Shown piece after piece: positions 34,075-43,644 of a stretch of DNA of 64,000 nucleotides. The DNA lies in the NCBI GenBank assembly GCA_031628995.1, contig JAVLUO010000001.1:310001-374000 (forward strand), written 5' to 3'. Each line of letters opens with the position of its first letter. The first letter of the stretch is position 1. Under the pieces are notes generated by a model, which was not told the DNA's origin, searched no databases, and was given only the letters and a program-made list of their open reading frames with translations. Source of the DNA: Bacillota bacterium LX-D. GTDB taxonomy: Bacteria; Bacillota; DUOV01; Zhaonellaceae. Made by a program: the position numbers and the translations under genes.

Positions 34075-35132
34075 TTCGTCCCCTTCTTTGGAACAGTTTT
34101 TTGCACAGTTGACTTCTTCACTACCGGATCAACATATTTTCCACCGTTAACCGGATGAGGATTACCAGATAAAGCTAATAAGCTATACGCAGTAACCAAC
34201 ACTTTAGAAGAAGGGGTTTCTGCAGTCCAAGAAAAAAAGCCCTTTTCCTTTTGCAAACCCAGCAGATGAGTCAGCACATTTTTACCATTAACGCTCCACT
34301 CTTTTGCCGCCGGGTCAATCCCTGCCGCCACTAATCCCTGGATCACCCAAGCATCAGTTGCACTATTCGATTTATCTCCCATCCAACCGCTGTTAAAACC
34401 TCCATCCTTGCCTTGGCAAGTTTTTAAATAAGTCACGGCCTTTTGCATAGCCAAGGAATTGGACTGATTTTCACCTAAAACCGTTAAGGCTTGAAGAGCA
34501 GCACCAGTATCGTCAGCATCGCTGTCTACGCCTTCAAACCAGCCAAATCCACCATCTTTATTTTGCCGATCCAAGAGCCATTGCTTAGCCAATTCCTGAT
34601 TAGGAATTTTTTCTCCGGCAGAAGCAAGAGCTAAAATAGACCAGATATGGACATTAATCGCCCCTGTTTCTTGCTGAGCAGGCTGTCCAAACTGCCCATT
34701 CTTTTGTTGAAAAGAAGTAATTTTTTGCACTAAGTTAGTACCTTGGTAGACAGTACTTTGTTGAGCAGTAGTTAACGCTAAAAGCAAGCGGGCGTAATCA
34801 CATGTAGTCTTTAAAGTTTCCTTGCTCTTCATAACATAATCCAGAGGGCTTTGACCTTTTGGTTTCCAATTGTTACTCGTCACATTTTCCCCTACAGAGG
34901 ATAGTGCCATCATCACCCATAGCGTTGTTGTCCGGTCACTGGGACGTCCTTCCCGTGGACTAAAACCACCATCTTTATTTTGTACACTATGCAAATATTG
35001 CAAACCTTTGGTTATATTGACCTGATAATCCTGCTTCCATAAAGCCGGGGCAGCAAAAGCATAACAATTAAAAGCAAAAAAACTTAAAACTACCAAACTA
35101 ATATTAACCAGTCTGTTTTTCTTTAGCATCAT
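34071..35132 (-). CDS. Secreted alpha/alpha-repeat (prenyltransferase-like) protein, transcobalamin alpha-domain-like
   Basis: This is a 353-residue exported protein with a signal peptide (hydrophobic residues 8–27 ending AFA-AP). The mature part is a series of about five helical-hairpin repeats marked by KDGGFSPREGRPSD, KDGGFGWFEGVDSD and KDGGFNSGWMGD, the QxxDGGF pattern of the prenyltransferase/squalene-cyclase repeat. The same alpha/alpha barrel forms the N-terminal domain of transcobalamin and intrinsic factor. There is no beta (DUF4430) domain; the C-terminus is a lysine-rich tail. Its place between two ECF S genes in a B12-riboswitch operon suggests extracellular corrinoid binding. Confidence 0.8.
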   Translation of the reverse strand: MMLKKNRLVNISLVVLSFFAFNCYAFAAPALWKQDYQVNITKGLQYLHSVQNKDGGFSPREGRPSDRTTTLWVMMALSSVGENVTSNNWKPKGQSPLDYVMKSKETLKTTCDYARLLLALTTAQQSTVYQGTNLVQKITSFQQKNGQFGQPAQQETGAINVHIWSILALASAGEKIPNQELAKQWLLDRQNKDGGFGWFEGVDSDADDTGAALQALTVLGENQSNSLAMQKAVTYLKTCQGKDGGFNSGWMGDKSNSATDAWVIQGLVAAGIDPAAKEWSVNGKNVLTHLLGLQKEKGFFSWTAETPSSKVLVTAYSLLALSGNPHPVNGGKYVDPVVKKSTVQKTVPKKGTK

Positions 35133-35170
35133 TCAAACTCCTTCCAAATATATTAAGACTATCACAATCA

Positions 35171-35857
35171 TTAAACTAATGGTTGTTGTACTACTTTTTT
35201 CCTAAACCGTACTAGAATTTCGTAAAACGAACGTCCTAAGAGTAGGGAAAATAGTAAATTACCTAGGGCTCGAACTGTTTCAAAACTAAAAGAGGCCAGA
35301 TAAGTTGCCAAAAAACTATTAATACTTAAGGGATAAACAAAGCCGACCCAATGCCAGAAATTCATAATCCAGCCATAGAAAAAACCCCATCCAAAACAAA
35401 ACGCAGAAAATATTTTATGCCTAAATTGCTTTTGTTTACCGGTAAGAAAAGAAGCTGAAGCTCCCGCCAAGCCCATAGCAAACATTTGCCAGGGAGTCCA
35501 TAAACCTTGACCTATAAAAAAATTGGCTGTAAATACAGCTAAGGCGCCCACCAAAAAACCTGCCTTAGGGCCGAATACATAACCTGTAATCATAGCAATA
35601 AACATAGTTGGCTGAAAGCTCATTAAAGCTGCAAAAGGAACTTTTCCTGCCGCACCTAATGCAGCTAAAGTAGTTAACAATGTTAATTTGCGTACGTTGG
35701 TTTGTCTCTTTTCAAAATCAGAAAAGAACATGCCTAAAGCAGCTAAAACAATAATTGTACTCAATACAGCCCAGTTTAGTTCAAAAGGAAAAAGATTAGG
35801 CAGTATACCAACAGTTAGAGGAAACAAAATTAAAAAAATAAACACTACCTTACTCAT
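35171..35857 (-). CDS. ECF transporter S component (cobalamin regulon), copy 1
   Basis: This 228-residue polytopic membrane protein is an ECF substrate-binding subunit with the same signature as the paralogue at 33370: FAALMSFQPTMFIAMITGYVF, GQGLWTPWQMFAMGL and FWHWVGFVYPLSIN. Its start overlaps the ecfA stop by four bases, giving tight coupling to the ATPase. With EcfT and the fused EcfA it should make a complete transporter. A corrinoid substrate follows from the riboswitch at the operon head, not from the sequence alone. Confidence 0.84.
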   Translation of the reverse strand: MSKVVFIFLILFPLTVGILPNLFPFELNWAVLSTIIVLAALGMFFSDFEKRQTNVRKLTLLTTLAALGAAGKVPFAALMSFQPTMFIAMITGYVFGPKAGFLVGALAVFTANFFIGQGLWTPWQMFAMGLAGASASFLTGKQKQFRHKIFSAFCFGWGFFYGWIMNFWHWVGFVYPLSINSFLATYLASFSFETVRALGNLLFSLLLGRSFYEILVRFRKKVVQQPLV

Positions 35858-37557
35858 TTAACATTATTACCCGTGACTGTAAATTGCTGCTGATTCAAAA
35901 TAGTGGACATTTTATTTAATATTTTTTCCCCTTGTTTCAAAGTAACCACTTTTTCAACTATGTTATGAAACAATTTGCTGATTTGCGGTGAATAAAAAGT
36001 TGAATCAGTCAATATATCATACTTACTTCCCTGGGCAACAAAAGAACCTTCGGCCATCAAAATAATATCTGTGGCATATTCTGCAGCAAATTCTACGTCA
36101 TGGGTAATCATTAGAATAGCCATTCCTTGAGATTGCAGTTTCCAAAGAATTTTACCCAGTTCTTCTTTTAACTGATAATCCAAGCCCCGAGTAGGCTCAT
36201 CCAAAAGCAAAAGCTTTGGCTTGGCGACTAACACAGTAGCCAAAGCCACTCTCTGCCTTTCCCCGGAACTTAAATCCCTGGGATTTGTCTGCAAATGATC
36301 CATTAAATGCAGCCTTTCCAAGAGCTTTTCACATATCCCATTATCAGGTAAGTTCAAATTATGTAAGGTATAATTTAATTCTTCCTTTACGGTTGGTAAA
36401 AACAAATAATCATTGGGGTTTTGGGACAAATAGCCAATATCCTTAGCCAGCTCTTCCACAGTCATCTTCTTAATATCCTGATTTAATATTTTCACCTGCC
36501 CCCTACTTGGCCGCAAAAGACCATTGATATTCCTCAGCAACGTTGTCTTTCCAGCAGCATTTTCACCCATAATCACCGTAAAATCTCCAGGTCTAATCTG
36601 CAAATTAATCTTTTTTAAAACTTCTTTGCCCGTAGGGTAAGCAAACCATAAGTTTTCCACAGATACAATACTATCCTTTTGGACGGGGACTACTTTAATA
36701 TTTTTTTGTTGCACAGGACTAGCGCACTGCGTAATAGCAAAATGACGTTTCAATATTTCCCTGCCTTTTTTCACTGTAAGAGGAACATCTTGAAAACCTG
36801 CTCCTGCAAATAAATTGGCTAAAGGAGGAATAAAAGGAGAATGGTTCAGCGCAGCCCACTTGGCTGCTTGCTCAGGCTCCCCGTCAAAAGCAATTCTTCC
36901 TTTATTCATGACTATTACTCGATCAGCTAGATGAAAGCAGCGTTCTAACCGTTGCTCAACTAAAACTACGGTCAAACCGTTTTCTTCATTTAATCTTTTC
37001 AGCATTGTCAGAATTTCTTCCCCAGCAACGGGATCTAACTGAGATGTAGGCTCATCTAATACCAGAATATCCGGCTGCATTGCCAGGATGGCTCCTAAAG
37101 CAACTTTTTGCTTTTGACCACCGGATAATTCAGGAATAAATTGTTGTAAATAATTGGATAATCCTAAAGCCCCCGTAACTTCCATCACGCGCCTTTTCAT
37201 TAAATCATTTGGCAAACCTAGATTCTCCAAACCAAAAGCTAATTCTTCTTCCACATTAGTCATTACTAATTGGCTTTCCGGGTCTTGAAAAACCATTCCA
37301 ATCTGTTGGGCTAACTTTCTCTTGTCTAACCTTTGAATTTCCTGACCATTTAAAGAAACCTTACCGCCAAAGGTACCTCCGTAGAATTCCGGTACCAGAC
37401 CCGTTAAAGCTCTGACCAATGTAGATTTACCACATCCTGAGCCACCTACAATTAAAACAAACTGTCCTTCTAAAATTTCCAAGTTTATTTTTTCTAAAGC
37501 AGGTTTTGTTTTTTCAGGGTAATAGTAAGTTAAATTTTCGATTTGAATCTGGGCCAT
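35854..37557 (-). CDS. ecfA: Fused double EcfA ATPase of an ECF transporter
   Basis: This 567-residue protein joins the two ABC ATPases that are normally separate EcfA1 and EcfA2. Domain 1 (about residues 1–240) has Walker A GGSGCGKST, signature LSGGQKQ and Walker B ILVLDEPTSQLD. Domain 2 (about 298–520) has Walker A GENAAGKTT, signature LSSGERQ and LLLLDEPTRGLD. All catalytic motifs are intact. A linker of about 55 residues joins them. It overlaps the ecfT gene upstream by 28 bases and the S-component gene downstream by four. Confidence 0.93.
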   Translation of the reverse strand: MAQIQIENLTYYYPEKTKPALEKINLEILEGQFVLIVGGSGCGKSTLVRALTGLVPEFYGGTFGGKVSLNGQEIQRLDKRKLAQQIGMVFQDPESQLVMTNVEEELAFGLENLGLPNDLMKRRVMEVTGALGLSNYLQQFIPELSGGQKQKVALGAILAMQPDILVLDEPTSQLDPVAGEEILTMLKRLNEENGLTVVLVEQRLERCFHLADRVIVMNKGRIAFDGEPEQAAKWAALNHSPFIPPLANLFAGAGFQDVPLTVKKGREILKRHFAITQCASPVQQKNIKVVPVQKDSIVSVENLWFAYPTGKEVLKKINLQIRPGDFTVIMGENAAGKTTLLRNINGLLRPSRGQVKILNQDIKKMTVEELAKDIGYLSQNPNDYLFLPTVKEELNYTLHNLNLPDNGICEKLLERLHLMDHLQTNPRDLSSGERQRVALATVLVAKPKLLLLDEPTRGLDYQLKEELGKILWKLQSQGMAILMITHDVEFAAEYATDIILMAEGSFVAQGSKYDILTDSTFYSPQISKLFHNIVEKVVTLKQGEKILNKMSTILNQQQFTVTGNNVK

Positions 37558-38444
37558 TTTTTACACCCCCAACTTAAAAATGCCGGAATAGCCAGTAAAA
37601 AAATCAATACAGCTGCTGCCGGGAAATCACTTCGAGTAATATTTTCGAGACGTGGATAATAAGTGTAATTAGCCCAGCCTTGCCATGCCGACCAAAGGCC
37701 AAGCAAAAAAGCCAATACTGTTGCTGACATAATCAAGGAATCTCTGGGACGCCAAAGTTCCCTGCTGTAATACGTTCTTTTTCCGCTTCCATAGCCTCTA
37801 GCCTGCATAGCTTCTGCCGTCTGGAGAGAAGACTCTAAAGAAGATAAAAGTAGTACATTGATAATAGGCAACCGATTCTTAACTTTCTGCATAAAACTAC
37901 CCGTATCTAATTTGGCACCCCGACAGCGTTGAACTTCCGTAATGCGCAGCACATCTCCCAACATTAAAGGGAAAAGCCTTGTACCCATAGTAATAGCCAG
38001 TACCGACTTATTACCCAAGCGACTGAAGAGCTTCAGAACTTTATCAGGATGCACAGCATAGGTATATAAACAAAAAATGCTGATAATTACTAGCAAACGA
38101 ACACCCATAGCAGCTCCATAGCACAAAGCCTCTAAGGTAATCCGTATTCTTCCTATGACTGGAACATTCGGCCCGTTCCACAAAACCGTAGTTCCTACAT
38201 GTACCAGACAAGAGTTAACCAGCATAATAATGACCAGCATCCCCAGGCTGACTTCCAAATAAGGCTTCCATTCACGTAAATTCTCAGCAGCAGCTAGAAC
38301 TAAACCTGTAACTAGCAGTAAACCAAACAAATATACGGGATGGGAAAATAATAGCGCTAAAAAAGTCACGACAACAATAAAGCTTAATGCAGTCAAAGGA
38401 TGTAATTGATGAATTAGATTATGCTTTGCACGATAAATTAACAC
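37530..38444 (-). CDS. ecfT: EcfT transmembrane component of an ECF transporter
   Basis: This 304-residue membrane protein is the scaffold that couples the EcfA ATPases to S components. About five to six helices are visible. The cytosolic coupling region includes EVQRCRGAKLD and AEAMQARGYGSGKRT, the A-R-G-type signature helices that contact the ATPases. It begins 22 bases after the lipoprotein gene's stop. It is shared between the two S components of this operon. Confidence 0.9.
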   Translation of the reverse strand: MLIYRAKHNLIHQLHPLTALSFIVVVTFLALLFSHPVYLFGLLLVTGLVLAAAENLREWKPYLEVSLGMLVIIMLVNSCLVHVGTTVLWNGPNVPVIGRIRITLEALCYGAAMGVRLLVIISIFCLYTYAVHPDKVLKLFSRLGNKSVLAITMGTRLFPLMLGDVLRITEVQRCRGAKLDTGSFMQKVKNRLPIINVLLLSSLESSLQTAEAMQARGYGSGKRTYYSRELWRPRDSLIMSATVLAFLLGLWSAWQGWANYTYYPRLENITRSDFPAAAVLIFLLAIPAFLSWGCKKWPRFKSKI

Positions 38445-38466
38445 ATTGCACCATTTCCTTATTTTT

Positions 38467-39624
38467 TTACTGCACCGGCAAGCTCAGGACCTTACCTCCA
38501 GATACAGCTGCCTGATAGCAACTTTTAATTTTTTCCGGGTGGCCGGCAAGAATATTAACCGCCTGTTTTAAACCTGCTTCATCAATACCAACAACAAGCC
38601 ACAAGGGCTTTTCATCACCATTACCATCACCTGTGGCAACAATAGCTCCTGCACTTTTAGTTAAGGTTTTAGCTACTTTATTTGAAGAATTAATAATTTC
38701 TAAACCCTTACCAGTAAAATGTACACACGTTCCTGTTTTACTGTAGGCAGCATTTAACTCCGATAGACTTTTAATCTGCCTTAGCTTCTTCCATTCTCCC
38801 AAAACTATAGTAGGCCCAGTTCTTGTTAGGGATTGGTTTTTTGCTAAATCTTGACACTGTACACTGGCGACTCCTTTTGCCTTTAGGACTTGCTTTAGTT
38901 TATCAGCCAACTCCTGATTTTCAGATAAACTTAAAATTGTTGTCGTTTTAACCTTACCTTTATAACCATGGAGAAAAGGTTCAGGATAAGAACCAATAAC
39001 AGCAGGGAACGTAGACATACTCTCCCATTTGTGATAATCCCACCAAATTACATCGCCTAGATGGGGCAAATAATCTAAAACTCCTACATTTGCAAAAATG
39101 CCATTTACATAATACATCCAGGCCTTTTTTTGACCACTTTCAGCTGTTAATCCGTTAATGCCAGTAATAAAGCCTCCTCCCTGGGCAGTTTCCAGTTGAG
39201 CTGAGCTTTGTAAAACATCGAAAACTGTCCAGTTTTTTTCTAATATAATTTCTTTTTTTAACAATGAACTCTTCCCAAAGTCTTTCGTAATCCATAAGGA
39301 AACAGTTTTTCCACTGCTTTTTTTACTTGAGGATACTGACGAAGTATTGGTATTGGCAACTTGAACAGCAGCGTTATTAGCATTATTCTCTTCTTGTTTA
39401 TTTGATTGTTGATTAGACTGTTCAGCTTCTTTAGTCTTATCTTGCAGCTCTTTTTGTGTTTCTTTTTCTGTGAGATTAGCTGCCTGAGTATTCTGTTGAA
39501 CTTGGGCAGCTTGTTGTTGAGCATTGGCAGATTGCTTAGAGCTATTGCCCCCGGCACATCCATTCAATAGGGCTGCCGATAGTAATAATACTGCCAGTAA
39601 AGCTAGTAAAGGCTTCTTTTTCAT
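38467..39624 (-). CDS. DUF4430 lipoprotein, transcobalamin beta-domain-like
   Basis: This is a 385-residue lipoprotein. I start at the ATG at 39624 behind GGGAGG. The signal ends in the lipobox LLNGC at about residue 23. A long Q/N-rich linker (about 25–100) is followed by a DUF4430 domain (about 105–205) with KKAWMYYVNGIFANVG and DVIWWDYHKW, closely resembling the vitamin-facing strands of transcobalamin. A further domain (about 215–385), with GPTIVLGEWKKL and WLVVGIDEAGLKQAVNILAG, is not one I can name. It is likely anchored to the membrane outer face beside the ECF transporter and may hand substrate to it. Confidence 0.82.
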   Translation of the reverse strand: MKKKPLLALLAVLLLSAALLNGCAGGNSSKQSANAQQQAAQVQQNTQAANLTEKETQKELQDKTKEAEQSNQQSNKQEENNANNAAVQVANTNTSSVSSSKKSSGKTVSLWITKDFGKSSLLKKEIILEKNWTVFDVLQSSAQLETAQGGGFITGINGLTAESGQKKAWMYYVNGIFANVGVLDYLPHLGDVIWWDYHKWESMSTFPAVIGSYPEPFLHGYKGKVKTTTILSLSENQELADKLKQVLKAKGVASVQCQDLAKNQSLTRTGPTIVLGEWKKLRQIKSLSELNAAYSKTGTCVHFTGKGLEIINSSNKVAKTLTKSAGAIVATGDGNGDEKPLWLVVGIDEAGLKQAVNILAGHPEKIKSCYQAAVSGGKVLSLPVQ

Positions 39625-39734
39625 TTCACAACCTCCCAAGGATAAATTCCTCACAATTTTTTATTTTACTGATTCAACATAATTACACTTTTCTAAGAAT
39701 TATTACTCAAGTCAACTTTGTTTTGATAAACCGT

Positions 39735-42700
39735 TTACATTTTTAATAGTTTATCAATCAAAACAGCTGCTTCTGCTCTGGTTACATAACCTAAAGGAGC
39801 CAAAGTATCTTTACTGCGACCAGTCATCAACCCCTGGGCAACAACATTAGCCAGACTATTTTTAGCCCAAGTTGGAATATTTTCTTGATCCGTAAAGGCT
39901 TTTAAAGCATCGGTTTGCTTTAGTGCTTTCTCACCCTGTTTTATCTCTAAAGCGTTGTTGAGCATAACTGCCAATTCAGCTCTTGTTACATAACTGTCAG
40001 GCGAAAAATGATTGAAAGATGTACCTTTTAAAATATTAGCTTTGGCTGCAGCTGCAATATAATCTGCATACCAGGCATTTTGAGGAACATCAGTAAAGTT
40101 TAATTCGTTTCTTTCTATTGCTAATCCTAAGGCCTTAGCTAACAAAACAGCGCACTGAGCCCGTGTAATCTTTTGATTTGGTTCATATTTTCCTGCAGTT
40201 GTACCGGACACAATTTGTTTTGCACTCAAAGATTTAATTGCATCTTCTGCCCAATGTCCAGCTAAATCTTTATATTGAACCTCGCTTTTTAATAAAACCA
40301 AGCATCCTGTCTGTGAAGATGCGACCTGGATCACTCCGGATTTAGAATTTATTTCTTTACCCACAAAACTGAATTGACCGTTTTCGTATTGATAAAGTCC
40401 TATTAACTCAGAATTATCCGTAAGAACTTTATCTGTAATTTGCATAGTTAAGGGCTTTGCTAAAGATACTAAAAACATTTTCTTATCTGCATCCTGCAAA
40501 CGGAATTGATAGCTTTTCCCAACTACTTGTAATTTCAAACTACTGTTAGATTTAGCCTGAGCAGTTTGCTCAATCTCTTTTTGTAACTCTGAACCGTTTT
40601 CTTCTAAAGCTAATACATAACCTTCACCTTCTTGTTCCTGACCAGTTACAAGACATGTCAAGGCATCACTAAATTTGATACTTAGTTTTATTCCATTCTC
40701 TTTTAAATTTTTTGCCGTTTCTTTGGTCATTAAAAATTCTAGATTTCTTTTCTTTTTTGATATGCCAGGCAAATTTACACTCATTTGCTTGGCATTATTT
40801 TCATCCTGGGTAATAGAATCTTGCATTCCATTATCTTTAAACACTTTGTTTAGATTTTGCCAAAAATCCTCTCTTTGCTCCAATATCTCTTTGATTTGTT
40901 CTGCCTTTAAAGAAACAGTTGTTGTACTGTCACTAGAAGTGACATTTAGATGGTCCAATGCTACTGAATCGGCTTTTAAAAGCATTTTTTCTTTTTGTTT
41001 TTGTAAGCTATCTGTTAACTCCTGCATATTTGCATCAGTGAACTTGCTCCGAACTACTTTTACCCCATCATCCATAACATCGTTTAAAGCCTCTAAACAT
41101 TGGGGTAATGTAGAGCCTTTATAATCAATAATCGCTGCCAGCGCATGGTCTGTTACATATGTGACTAGTTCTACCGCTTCCTTAGCTTCCGTATCTTTGT
41201 CACTTAAAGCTTTATACACCTCACTATTTAAAAGCTTATTTAATTTTTTTAATGCTTGATCTGGTTTCCATATACCGTCTTGTATTTTATCTTCCATTAT
41301 TTTCGCTTTATCCATAGCAATATCGACTAATAAATTACCAGTATTGGCAAATTCATTATCTGAGTAGCTATTATTTCCACCGGAAGAATTCTTTTTAATA
41401 TCGCTCCAGCTAGGGCCTCTAGAATTCATATCGGCACTATACCACCAAATAATTTTATCTCCGTTTGTAACTTCTTGATCAGGCGCAGGTACCTCAGGCG
41501 TTATATTGCCAACCTTGTACATCCATCCGTTCTGTCCGTTGTTTTCCTGACCAGAAATACTAGTTACGAGGTCGCCATCTAAAATGCATTTCAAATTAGT
41601 AGCTAGTAATGCTTCTAAAGCGTTATTTTTATTTTTTCTTAAAGTCACGCTTTCAGGCCCATACAATAAATCGCCGCTTCTGCCAACAACAGCAATTTCT
41701 ACGGAAATTTTATCGCTGGAAGGATCTTGGTTACCACCGCTGTCACTAGTAACTTGAATTTCATCTCGCCAAGTAACTACATTAGGATAACCGTTGCTAT
41801 TTTGATTGCTAACAAAGTAGTTGACTGTTCCTTCTTTAATATTTTTTATAAAAACTTCCTTGCCTTGGCTAGTATAAGTTTCATCTCCTACTTTTACTGT
41901 ATATTCGCCAATGGCTGCAGCTTCATCCGATGTTAGATTTTGTAATCCTGTAGGGTAAACGTATTTCTGGGCACTAATTTTAATTGTCACTGTATCCCCT
42001 GCTTTTGGTGATGGAGGATCTACTGTTACTATGGGCAGATAGGTTTTACCGGCCCAGGTTTTGCTGTCATAGCCACTGATATAAAAGATGATTTCGTCTC
42101 CGTCCTCTACGTTATAGCTACCTGCTCCTAAATCAAAAACGCTTGGGTCAATAACCCCATTGCGCAGCACATAATAGCTCCAGCTGGTGTTAATACTATC
42201 TCCGTTCTTTCCCCCTTCTCCCATAATTTCACTAACAAAACCGTCAGAAGCTTTGACATTATCCTTGCCAACGGCTTTTTCCAAAGCATCCAATGCTGTA
42301 CCACTAACGGTTACTGTTTCATCTTTTAGGCTCTCTGTGGCACCCTCAACTCGCACTCGGACTGTTTTTTCGCTAACGGGGTCAGGTTCAGGTTTGGTAT
42401 CTTTTTGTAAATTATAAAATACATTTCCATTAACTAGATCAGCTATGGCAATAAGTGCTTGTCTAGTTGCCAGGGAATTACTGGTGCCATTCTTACTGTG
42501 AGAAAAAGATTTATCTTCTTTTTGAAAGGCAAATAAAGCGTCGATCATTGTTTTACCGTTCTTTTGCCACTCGCTAGAAGTTACATCTATCCCACAAGCT
42601 GTTAGCCCTCTAATAACCATAGCAATAGATTCAGTATTTTCCGTAGAACCACTCTGATACCCGCCGGAATCTAGTTGATTGTTTTGCAAAAATTGTTCTG

Positions 42701-43289
42701 CTTTAGCAATTGCCTCTTTGACTCCTGTTACATCTTGATGACTGGACAAAGCCATCAATGTCATCCCGGTGACATCCACATCTCCTATATTCCCGTCTAA
42801 GGCAAATCCTCCATCCTGCTTTTGCTGTTCAAGTAGATAAGCTATAGCTTTATCAGTGTTGTAACTTGCTTTCATAGTATCTAAAGTAATCACTGCCCAG
42901 ATAGTATCGTTAACAGCTCCACCAAAATGGCCCTGATCTGTTTGCTTGTCAACTAATTCAGTCACTATATTTCTTTCATTGACATTAGCCGGGTTTTGTC
43001 CGGCCCCTTTCATGCCTAATATGGTTTTAGCATAGTCCCTTGCAGGTGATTCATTATTTAATGAATCCAATTGCCAATCTGGTAATATCCAAGGACTTTG
43101 AGTCAAATCTACTCCTGCATTTTTAAGGCCAATTACTTCTTCCCAGTTTTCCAAGTTCGTTTTTTGATTTTCATAGTAAGTAACAATATCTTGCAACTCA
43201 TCATTTAGTGAATCCTCAGCCAATGCTGGAAATGCAAAGGAGCATAATGATATAATCGCCAATAAAATTAAACTTAATTTTTTAAGCAC
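39735..43289 (-). CDS. S-layer-anchored transcobalamin-like protein (alpha/alpha repeats, two DUF4430, three SLH)
   Basis: The 1184-residue exported protein starts at a GTG at 43289, six bases after GGAGGT; the signal peptide ends FPALA. Domains in order: prenyltransferase-like alpha/alpha repeats (about 30–300, with KQDGGFALDGN and LDSGGYQSG), DUF4430 number 1 (about 315–410), a linker domain (about 410–530), DUF4430 number 2 (about 535–635, with GQNGWMYKVGN and GDKIIWWYSAD), a long helical region (about 650–1000), and three SLH motifs at the C-terminus (AGHWAEDAIKSL, PQNAWYADYI, PTWAKNSLANV). Transcobalamin has the same alpha-barrel plus beta-domain order. A cobalamin riboswitch precedes the gene. 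It is probably the cell-wall corrinoid-capture protein. Confidence 0.85.
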   Translation of the reverse strand: MLKKLSLILLAIISLCSFAFPALAEDSLNDELQDIVTYYENQKTNLENWEEVIGLKNAGVDLTQSPWILPDWQLDSLNNESPARDYAKTILGMKGAGQNPANVNERNIVTELVDKQTDQGHFGGAVNDTIWAVITLDTMKASYNTDKAIAYLLEQQKQDGGFALDGNIGDVDVTGMTLMALSSHQDVTGVKEAIAKAEQFLQNNQLDSGGYQSGSTENTESIAMVIRGLTACGIDVTSSEWQKNGKTMIDALFAFQKEDKSFSHSKNGTSNSLATRQALIAIADLVNGNVFYNLQKDTKPEPDPVSEKTVRVRVEGATESLKDETVTVSGTALDALEKAVGKDNVKASDGFVSEIMGEGGKNGDSINTSWSYYVLRNGVIDPSVFDLGAGSYNVEDGDEIIFYISGYDSKTWAGKTYLPIVTVDPPSPKAGDTVTIKISAQKYVYPTGLQNLTSDEAAAIGEYTVKVGDETYTSQGKEVFIKNIKEGTVNYFVSNQNSNGYPNVVTWRDEIQVTSDSGGNQDPSSDKISVEIAVVGRSGDLLYGPESVTLRKNKNNALEALLATNLKCILDGDLVTSISGQENNGQNGWMYKVGNITPEVPAPDQEVTNGDKIIWWYSADMNSRGPSWSDIKKNSSGGNNSYSDNEFANTGNLLVDIAMDKAKIMEDKIQDGIWKPDQALKKLNKLLNSEVYKALSDKDTEAKEAVELVTYVTDHALAAIIDYKGSTLPQCLEALNDVMDDGVKVVRSKFTDANMQELTDSLQKQKEKMLLKADSVALDHLNVTSSDSTTTVSLKAEQIKEILEQREDFWQNLNKVFKDNGMQDSITQDENNAKQMSVNLPGISKKKRNLEFLMTKETAKNLKENGIKLSIKFSDALTCLVTGQEQEGEGYVLALEENGSELQKEIEQTAQAKSNSSLKLQVVGKSYQFRLQDADKKMFLVSLAKPLTMQITDKVLTDNSELIGLYQYENGQFSFVGKEINSKSGVIQVASSQTGCLVLLKSEVQYKDLAGHWAEDAIKSLSAKQIVSGTTAGKYEPNQKITRAQCAVLLAKALGLAIERNELNFTDVPQNAWYADYIAAAAKANILKGTSFNHFSPDSYVTRAELAVMLNNALEIKQGEKALKQTDALKAFTDQENIPTWAKNSLANVVAQGLMTGRSKDTLAPLGYVTRAEAAVLIDKLLKM

Positions 43290-43451
43290 AATAACACCTC
43301 CATTCATCTGTAAACAGGATAACAAAATTTCTTACCGAAACAATTAATTAAGATGATTTTTTCAATTTAATAATGGCAGAGTAAGAAGTTTCTTAAAAAA
43401 GGGTACAAAAAAATCACCTCCCTATCATCCGTAGCTCTGGCGTTTACAAAA

Positions 43452-43612
43452 ACAGGCAGGTCTCCTGGCTCTGGTTCATCAAGATTTTACGTCTTCCCAA
43501 GTTCTCACTTAGTGACATAATTGTAAAATCCCTCACCTTTACAGTGGCGGGACCGCTCCGGATTTCCACCGGCTTCCCTTTTAAGTTTTACCCTCGAGTA
43601 AAACACCTATTT
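43452..43612 (-). promoter_or_regulatory. Cobalamin (AdoCbl) riboswitch heading the ECF/transcobalamin-like operon
   Basis: Read on the minus strand, the element runs from GGTG through GAAGCCGGTGGAAATCCGG and GCGGTCCCGCCACTGTAA to the B12 box AGCCAGGAGACCTGCC, in the order of the consensus. About 160 bases separate it from the GTG start of the S-layer protein. Binding of cobalamin should lower expression of the seven genes downstream. I did not find a clean terminator between riboswitch and gene, so translational control is possible. Confidence 0.95.
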
Positions 43613-43644
43613 TTTAGAGTATTTAATTTTTTTACTATTTTTAA

